Assembly: GCF_004345855.1 (NCBI RefSeq)
Contig: NZ_SLXN01000001.1
Location: 868,001 to 932,000 of the forward strand
Direction of reading: 5' to 3'
DNA length: 64,000 nt
From: Sphingomonas sp. BK235
Lineage (GTDB): Bacteria > Pseudomonadota > Alphaproteobacteria > Sphingomonadales > Sphingomonadaceae
Each line of letters begins with the position of its first letter. Within the stretch, counting starts at the first letter, position 1. The notes beneath the pieces are model-generated. The model was given only the letters and a program-made list of their open reading frames with translations, did no database searches and was not told where the DNA came from. Below are positions 56,811 to 64,000 of the stretch, piece by piece. The translations under genes and the position numbers were made by a program.

Positions 56811-57257
56811 GTGACGCGTCCGCCCCCGATCGTCCGTTTCGAGCGGCTGTACCTGGCTTCCTTCGCGCTGGGGCTGCTCATCTGGGCGCTGACCTGGGAT
56901 CAGCTTTCGACCCAGCTCGCGGCGGACCCGCGCACCGCCGGCTTCGGCTGGATGCTCGTCGCGGCGCTGGGGCTCAACGTCGCGATCGCGCTGTTCCAAT
57001 GGTATGCGGTGGCGCGACGCGGGATCGCCTGGGTGCGCTGGATGGTGGTATTGCTGACAGCGCTCCATCTGCTGACGTTGCTGCCCGGCCTGTTCGGCGC
57101 GCCGGTCGCGCTGACCACGCTGCTCGGGCTGGTGCGGGTCGCACTCGAAGCGACCGCGGTGGCGCAGCTGTTCGCGCCCGCGTCGCGCGACTGGTTCGGG
57201 TTGGACGTGGCGGACGACCAGGACGCGTCGGACGGGGATCGGGAGGAGCTGGCATGA
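56811..57257 (+). CDS. Small membrane protein upstream of RNase T2
   Basis: 148 aa with about four hydrophobic helices (around 14-28, 46-68, 76-92 and 98-122) and an acidic C-terminus (DVADDQDASDGDREELA). Not recognised. GTG start at 56811 after AGAGGT. Its stop overlaps the RNase T2 start (ATGA), which ties the two in one operon. Confidence 0.65.
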   Translation: MTRPPPIVRFERLYLASFALGLLIWALTWDQLSTQLAADPRTAGFGWMLVAALGLNVAIALFQWYAVARRGIAWVRWMVVLLTALHLLTLLPGLFGAPVALTTLLGLVRVALEATAVAQLFAPASRDWFGLDVADDQDASDGDREELA

Positions 57258-57958
57258 CGCGCTGGATGGCTGCTGCGGCGCTGGTAGCGCTGCCGGGGAG
57301 CGCGGGAGCGCAAGCGCTCTCCTGCGCGCTGCCGGAGACGATCGCCGCGCCGCGGCCGGATCTGCCGAGCCCACGCCAGCCCGCGCGGCGCGTGCCGATC
57401 GGCAGCTACACGCTGGCGGTGACGTGGAGCCCGCAATATTGCCGCGACCACGGCGACGATCGCGACGCGCGCTTCCAGTGCGGCTCGGGCAATCGCTTCG
57501 GTTTCGTGCTCCACGGCCTGTGGCCCGACGGTACGGGCAAGGAGTGGCCGCAATATTGTCGCGCCACCCCGATCCTGCCGACGGCGGTGCTGCGGCGGCA
57601 TCTCTGCGCGACTCCCTCGGCGCAGCTGCTCCAGCACGAATGGGCCAAGCACGGCACCTGCATGGCGGGCTATTCCCCCGAGCGCTACTTCACCCAGTCG
57701 AACGCGATGTACGGGCGGCTGCGCTTCCCCGACATGGCGGCATTGTCGCGCCGGCCGCTGACCGCGGGCGCGATGGCCGCGGCGGTGGCGCGCGTGAACC
57801 CGGGGATGCGCCCCGACATGATGCGCGTCACCGCGACCAAGCAGGGCTGGCTCGACGAGCTCTGGCTCTGCGTCGACAAGGCCTTCCGCTACACGCGCTG
57901 CCCCGCGCACCAGGGCGGGTTGCGCCCGGGGGCGCCGCTACGGGTCTGGCGCGGCTGA
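57254..57958 (+). CDS. Ribonuclease T2 family, exported
   Basis: 234 aa. Signal peptide (about 1-19, cut after AGA). Both RNase T2 active-site blocks are complete: CAS I FVLHGLWP (84-91, H87) and CAS II HEWAKHGTC (128-136, H128, E129, H133). At least six cysteines suggest disulfides. Such enzymes (RNase I type) degrade RNA in the periplasm without base preference. Translationally coupled to the membrane protein gene before it. Converges on the VWA gene with a 7-base gap. Confidence 0.93.
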   Translation: MTRWMAAAALVALPGSAGAQALSCALPETIAAPRPDLPSPRQPARRVPIGSYTLAVTWSPQYCRDHGDDRDARFQCGSGNRFGFVLHGLWPDGTGKEWPQYCRATPILPTAVLRRHLCATPSAQLLQHEWAKHGTCMAGYSPERYFTQSNAMYGRLRFPDMAALSRRPLTAGAMAAAVARVNPGMRPDMMRVTATKQGWLDELWLCVDKAFRYTRCPAHQGGLRPGAPLRVWRG

Positions 57959-57965
57959 GCGCGGC

Positions 57966-59144
57966 TCAGCGCCGCCGCGCCAGCGTGCGGGTGGCGGCGT
58001 CGATCCCCTCGATTGTCAGCGGGTACATGCGATCCGCCATCAGGTCGCGGATCAGCGCGGTGGAGGCGGTATACACCCATTGCGCGACCGGCGCGGGATT
58101 GAGCCAGGCCGCGGCGGGATAGGCTTCGGTCAGCCGGCGCAGCCACAGCGCACCGGCCTCGTCATTGTGGTGCTCGACCGAGCCGCCGGGATGGGTGATC
58201 TCATAAGGGCTCATCGCCGCGTCGCCGACGAACAGCAATTTATAGTCGCGGCCGTAGGTGTGGAGCAGGTCCAGCGTCGGGATCCGCGCGTCGAAGCGGC
58301 GACGGTTCTCCTTCCACACGCCCTCGTAGACGCAATTGTGGAAGTAGAAGAACTCGAGGTCGCGGAACTCGCTGGTCGCGGCGGAGAACAATTGCTCGCA
58401 TTGCGTGACGAAGGGATCCATCGACCCGCCGACGTCGAGGAAGAGCAGCAGCTTGACCGCGTTGCGCCGCTCGGGCCGGAGGCGAACGTCGAGCCAGCCC
58501 TGGCGCGCGGTGCCGTCGATCGTCGCGTCGATGTCGAGCTCGTCGGCGGCGCCCTCGCGCGCGAAGCGTCGCAGCCGCCGCAGCGCCACCTGGAGGTTGC
58601 GCGTGCCTAGCGCGCGATCGCGGTCGAGATCGCGGAAGGCGCGCTGCTCCCACAGCTTGACCGCGCGGCCCTGGGTCGAATCGCCGCCGATCCGCACGCC
58701 TTCCGGGTTGTAGCCGGCGTTGCCGAACGCGCTGGTGCCGCCCGTCCCGATCCACTTGCTGCCGCCCTGATGGCGGCCCTGCTGCTCGGCGAGCCGCTCG
58801 CGCAAGGTGCGCATGATCGCGTCCCAGTCGCCCAGCGACTCGATCGCGGCGCGCTGCTCGGGGGTGAGATGCCGCTGCGCCACCGCGCGGAGCCATTCCT
58901 CCGGCAGCGCGACGGGCGCGACGCCCTCCGGCGCGAGCGCGCCGCGAAACACCGCCTCGAAGACGCGGTCGAAGCGGTCGAGCAGCGCCTCGTCCTTCAC
59001 GTAGACCGCGCGGCTGAGATAATAGAATTGCTCGGGCGACCGGTCGATCACCTCGGCGTCGAGCGCCTCGAGCAGGAGCAGATGCTCCTTGAGGCTCGCC
59101 GGGATCCCCGCGGCGCGCAGCGAGTCGAGGAAGGCGAGGAACAT
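57966..59144 (-). CDS. VWA (CoxE-like) domain protein
   Basis: 392 aa. The N-terminal part (FLAFLDSLRAAGIPASLKEHLLLLEALD) and the C-terminal VWA domain match the CoxE-like/YeaD-type group. The metal-adhesion motif is DVGGSMD (237-243), a variant of DxSxS with glycine in the middle serine position. Such proteins work with MoxR AAA+ ATPases in protein complex activation or metal insertion. The moxR gene lies 11 bases upstream on the same strand. Confidence 0.88.
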   Translation of the reverse strand: MFLAFLDSLRAAGIPASLKEHLLLLEALDAEVIDRSPEQFYYLSRAVYVKDEALLDRFDRVFEAVFRGALAPEGVAPVALPEEWLRAVAQRHLTPEQRAAIESLGDWDAIMRTLRERLAEQQGRHQGGSKWIGTGGTSAFGNAGYNPEGVRIGGDSTQGRAVKLWEQRAFRDLDRDRALGTRNLQVALRRLRRFAREGAADELDIDATIDGTARQGWLDVRLRPERRNAVKLLLFLDVGGSMDPFVTQCEQLFSAATSEFRDLEFFYFHNCVYEGVWKENRRRFDARIPTLDLLHTYGRDYKLLFVGDAAMSPYEITHPGGSVEHHNDEAGALWLRRLTEAYPAAAWLNPAPVAQWVYTASTALIRDLMADRMYPLTIEGIDAATRTLARRR

Positions 59145-59155
59145 GCCGCCCCGGC

Positions 59156-60007
59156 TCAGCCGCGCGTTCCCCGCCGCGCCATGAAGGCGAGCCGCTCGAA
59201 CAGCATGACGTCCTGCTCGTTCTTGAGCAGCGCGCCGTGGAGCGGCGGGATCGCCTTGGTGGGGTCACGCTGCTGGAGCGTCTCGAGCGGCAGATCCTCG
59301 TGGAGCAGCAGGCGCAGCCAGTCGAGCAGCTCGCTGGTGGACGGCTTCTTCTTGATGCCGGGCACCTCGCGCACCTCGTAGAAGAGGTCGAGCGCGCGGC
59401 TCACCAGCGTCTTCTGGATGCCGGGGAAATGGACGTCGACGATCGCCTGCATCGTGTCGCGGTCGGGAAACCGGATGTAATGGAAGAAGCAGCGTCGCAG
59501 AAAGGCGTCGGGCAGTTCCTTCTCGTTGTTCGAGGTGATCACCACGATCGGCCGCTCGGTGGCGCGGACCGTCTGCCCGGTCTCGTAGACATGGAACTCC
59601 ATGCGATCGAGTTCCTGGAGCAGATCGTTGGGGAACTCGATGTCGGCCTTGTCGATCTCGTCGATCAGCAGCACCGCGGGCGTGTCGCGCTCGAACGCCT
59701 CCCACAATTTGCCGCGGCGGATGTAATGCGCGATATCGTGGACGCGCGGGTCACCGAGCTGGCCGTCGCGCAGCCGCGCCACCGCGTCATACTCATACAG
59801 GCCCTGATGCGCCTTGGTGGTGGATTTGACGCTCCACTCGATCAGTTCATGACCGGTCGCGCGCGCGATCTCGTGCGCGAGCACGGTCTTGCCCGTTCCT
59901 GGCTCACCCTTGACGAGCAGCGGACGGCGCAACCGCACCGCGGCGTTGACCGCGACCTTGAGGTCGTCGGTGGCGACATAGTCGCTCGTACCCTCGAAAC
60001 GCTCCAT
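59156..60007 (-). CDS. MoxR-type AAA+ ATPase
   Basis: 283 aa. Walker A GEPGTGKT (34-41), Walker B VLLIDEIDKA (112-121), sensor 1 VVITSNNEKELPDAFLRRC. Chaperone-like ATPase paired with the VWA protein encoded next. Targets of this subgroup are not known; CoxD/CoxE, involved in assembly of CO dehydrogenase, are the nearest characterised pair. ATG at 60007. Confidence 0.92.
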   Translation of the reverse strand: MERFEGTSDYVATDDLKVAVNAAVRLRRPLLVKGEPGTGKTVLAHEIARATGHELIEWSVKSTTKAHQGLYEYDAVARLRDGQLGDPRVHDIAHYIRRGKLWEAFERDTPAVLLIDEIDKADIEFPNDLLQELDRMEFHVYETGQTVRATERPIVVITSNNEKELPDAFLRRCFFHYIRFPDRDTMQAIVDVHFPGIQKTLVSRALDLFYEVREVPGIKKKPSTSELLDWLRLLLHEDLPLETLQQRDPTKAIPPLHGALLKNEQDVMLFERLAFMARRGTRG

Positions 60008-60050
60008 CACGACGTCATGCGGCGCGCGGGCGCAGCACGCAACCCGCGCC

Positions 60051-60707
60051 TTACCCGGCGCGAGCGGCGGCACGCGCCTCCAGCAGCTGCCACAGCCCAC
60101 GGTGCTGGGCGAGCAGCTGCTCCGCGCCGAAGGTGAGCGCGCGGAGGCGCGCGGGAGCCAGGTCGAGCGCGCGCAGCGCGACCTCCGCCTCGTCCCGGAC
60201 CGGCGCGAAGCTGGGCGATTCGGGCTGAGCGACGCGGCGCGCGCAGCTGTCGAGCACCGCACGGATCGCGGCCCAGTCGAGCACGAAGGCCAAGGTCGCG
60301 CCGGTGGCACAGCCGACGCGGTCCGATCGCGCGAGCAGCGCCAGCGTGTCGCGCTGCTGCAGGATCGTCGCCGCGGCATGCGCCTGACCCGGGGTCGAGG
60401 GCAGGGGGCCGACCGCGGCGGTCAGCCGCACCAGCAGCGCGCGCTCGTCCGCCATCGCCGCGGCGGCGCGCTGCATCCACGATGCCGCCAGCGCGTCGAC
60501 GCCGTGCGCTTTGGCGTGATCGACCAGACCGGGGAAGGTGCCGTGCACGACACACAAGGCGTGGACGGCGTCGGCGAGGTCACGCAGCGGCGCCTGCGTG
60601 TCGCTCAAGCCCGCGGCATGACGTGCCCCGGCGGTGCCGTCGCGCGCGACGGCCGTCAGGATCGCATCGTCCCACCCCGCGTCCGCGCGCTCGCTCGCGT
60701 CCGCCAT
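60051..60707 (-). CDS. Hypothetical protein, helix-rich
   Basis: 218 aa. Cytoplasmic, Ala-rich, all-helical appearance (LRDLADAVHALCVVHGTFPGLVDHA, about 41-65; AATILQQRDTLALLARSDRVGCATGAT, about 111-137). Probably a sphingomonad-specific family; I do not recognise a function. Lies 43 bases upstream of moxR on the same strand, so co-transcription is possible. Start at 60707. Confidence 0.65.
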   Translation of the reverse strand: MADASERADAGWDDAILTAVARDGTAGARHAAGLSDTQAPLRDLADAVHALCVVHGTFPGLVDHAKAHGVDALAASWMQRAAAAMADERALLVRLTAAVGPLPSTPGQAHAAATILQQRDTLALLARSDRVGCATGATLAFVLDWAAIRAVLDSCARRVAQPESPSFAPVRDEAEVALRALDLAPARLRALTFGAEQLLAQHRGLWQLLEARAAARAG

Positions 60708-60783
60708 GTCTCGTGTCTCCGCCCAGGCGCGGCACCCGTCTGTCCGCGCTCCGGCACCTAGCCGATCGACGTAAAGGGGCGGT

Positions 60784-61695
60784 TTACGCGGCCGCCGCGG
60801 CGAGCGCGGCGACCACCTCCTCGACGCGCCCGCCGACCCGCATCGGCCAGAATCCCACCCTTGTCGCGAGCGCTTCGCCATTGCCGGTCAGCAGGCGCGC
60901 CGGGCGCGCGGCGGTCTCGCTGCCGCCGCTGGCCAGTTCGAGCGATTCGCCGAGCGCGGGACGATCGGCCGGATCGACGAGGGTGAGGAAACGCGCGCCG
61001 GCGAGTTCCTCCACCGGCCGTCGCAGCAGCGCAGCGAGCGCGGGGCGCGGGGCCGTGAGGTAGCCACGCAGGCTGACCCGCGCGATCGCGGCGAGCCCGG
61101 TTGCCTCGACGGCGGCGACGATCGCGTCGCGCTCGGCGACCGCGATGCGCGCCTCGCGCTCGGCACTCGCATCCTCGATCCGCACGAGACAGCCCTCGGG
61201 CAGCGGCTCGACCACGATGCGCAACAGCCGCTCGGGAAAGCGATCGGCGACGAGCGCGACGCGCTGCGCCCCGGCGCCGTCGAGCACCCGGTGGATCGCG
61301 GCGGCCAGCGCGCCGCCGTCACGGCTCGACAGCGCGACGAGCGCGCGCCCGGTCGCTACCTGATCGCCGAAGCGCGCGCGCGCGGCGGCGTTGGCGATGC
61401 CCATCTCGCCGCGCTGGTCCAGCAGGAGCAGCGGCAGATCGATGCCATCGAGCACCGCGGTGAGCAGCGGGGGAGGCGGGGGCATCACGGCCGCCTCGTC
61501 GACCGCGGCGCGATCGAGCAGGTCGACTCCGAGCAGCACGAGCCGCGGGCGGCCGTGGTGAAGGACATAGACGGGGGTGCGCGCCGCACGCTCCTGCCAT
61601 TCGCCGAAATGGCGCACCAGCGCGGAAGCGGTCACTTGCAGCCGACCGTCGGGTCGGCGCCCCACCAACTCGTCCATGAAGCAAATAACTGACAT
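60784..61695 (-). CDS. Phd/YefM-like N-terminus fused to PAS domains
   Basis: 303 aa. Residues about 17-56 (LQVTASALVRHFGEWQERAA then TPVYVLHHGRPRLVLLGVD) follow the fold pattern of Phd/YefM antitoxins: a VTxS/A-x3-R/K-x2-F start, a helix, then the strand GRPxxVLL. The rest looks like one clear PAS domain (about 87-195, LDGIDLPLLLLDQRGEMGIANAAA) and a second, weaker one (about 205-300). A sensory transcription factor is likely. GGAAAG about 8 bases before the ATG at 61695. Upstream of it is rpoD's hairpin. Confidence 0.7.
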   Translation of the reverse strand: MSVICFMDELVGRRPDGRLQVTASALVRHFGEWQERAARTPVYVLHHGRPRLVLLGVDLLDRAAVDEAAVMPPPPPLLTAVLDGIDLPLLLLDQRGEMGIANAAARARFGDQVATGRALVALSSRDGGALAAAIHRVLDGAGAQRVALVADRFPERLLRIVVEPLPEGCLVRIEDASAEREARIAVAERDAIVAAVEATGLAAIARVSLRGYLTAPRPALAALLRRPVEELAGARFLTLVDPADRPALGESLELASGGSETAARPARLLTGNGEALATRVGFWPMRVGGRVEEVVAALAAAAA

Positions 61696-61785
61696 CGACG
61701 GCTTTCCATGGAAAGCACGTCGTTGCCGCGGTGGTGGTAATCGCACGAAGCTACGCGACGGACGCCGCCGTAACGGTGGCAATCG

Positions 61786-61809
61786 CCGGCGGGCGCGGAC
61801 GCCCGCCGG
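61786..61809 (-). terminator. Hairpin after rpoD
   Basis: Perfect 10-bp stem CCGGCGGGCG/CGCCCGCCGG with a 4-base loop, 8 bases after the rpoD stop. No T-tract, as often in GC-rich alphaproteobacteria. Confidence 0.6.
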
Positions 61810-61816
61810 ATCGCGA

Positions 61817-63852
<2,036 letters not shown>

Positions 63853-63853
<1 letters not shown>

Positions 63854-64000
63854 CAATCGTCCTCAAGTCCGAGCGCGCGGGCGTCTTCGTTTGCCTGCAC
63901 CAGATTTGCAAGCCGCTCATCCAGCGCGCGTTGTTCGTTCACCAACGCCACTTGTCGTTCGAACGCCTCGGCGGTGAAGCGCGCCTTCATCGCGGAAGTT
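63853..64000 (-). CDS. dnaG: DNA primase, C-terminal fragment (runs off the right edge)
   Basis: The last 48 or so codons read ...[18 protein letters not shown]...[21 protein letters not shown], a helix-rich end compatible with the helicase-binding C-terminus of DnaG. The position directly before rpoD, with stop and start sharing one base, matches the common dnaG-rpoD order. Identification rests mainly on that context. Confidence 0.75.

Overview
The window is very GC-rich alphaproteobacterial DNA, most probably from a sphingomonad (Sphingomonas or a close relative). This is inferred from gene content: the cobA-DUF2849-cysI-DUF934-cysH sulfur operon, two TonB-dependent receptors, the yajC-secD-secF-Mth938 order, dnaG-rpoD, and dispersed palindromes with GTCATCC/GGATCCA ends. 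Coding density is high, start/stop overlaps of the ATGA type are common, and several genes start with GTG.

Left part (1-26.4 kb), mostly housekeeping. A minus-strand block for glucan and trehalose metabolism (glgX, treZ, malQ, start of treY) opens the window. A DUF2934 protein and a zinc alcohol dehydrogenase follow. Next is the lipoprotein-export operon lolC-lolD with a GNAT acetyltransferase and a glutathione peroxidase. Then come an HdeD-like membrane protein, dnaE, and the Sec accessory operon yajC-secD-secF-Mth938. After these are tRNA-Pro(GGG), a full-length TonB-dependent receptor, tRNA-Arg(CCU), a serine carboxypeptidase-like S10 protein, a MarR regulator divergent from ilvE, and tRNA-Gln(UUG).

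Accessory block (26.4-36.0 kb). Directly behind tRNA-Gln lies a segment of different composition. It holds a TonB receptor that lacks its signal peptide and plug, a secreted HExxH metallopeptidase of unrecognised family, and a convergent operon of an S9 dipeptidyl-peptidase-like enzyme, a GH127 beta-L-arabinofuranosidase and a GH43 glycosidase with a discoidin-like tail. The operon has a sigma70-like promoter with the palindrome CGGTATACCG inside its spacer. Sugar-removing and proline-directed peptidase activities side by side suggest use of arabinosylated, hydroxyproline-rich plant wall glycoproteins. This is the most interesting locus in the window.

Right part (36.2-64 kb). A DUF4403 lipoprotein precedes the assimilatory sulfite/APS reduction operon (cobA, DUF2849, cysI, DUF934, cysH). 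Then come DUF808, an isolated astD, selO, and an alpha/beta hydrolase-SDR-GH130-like cluster. These are followed by a GT4 glycosyltransferase, a nitronate monooxygenase-like enzyme, small secreted or lipid-anchored proteins, a 2-hydroxyacid dehydrogenase, an SH3 protein with nadC, and two small membrane proteins with RNase T2. A MoxR ATPase with a VWA protein, a Phd-like/PAS fusion, rpoD, and the last codons of dnaG complete it.

Seven copies of a long perfect or near-perfect palindrome sit only in intergenic gaps and are probably REP/MITE-like elements that also serve as terminators. A second, smaller palindrome family (CTCCCC-loop-GGGGAG) occurs at three places. No CRISPR array, rRNA gene, insertion sequence or prophage was seen.
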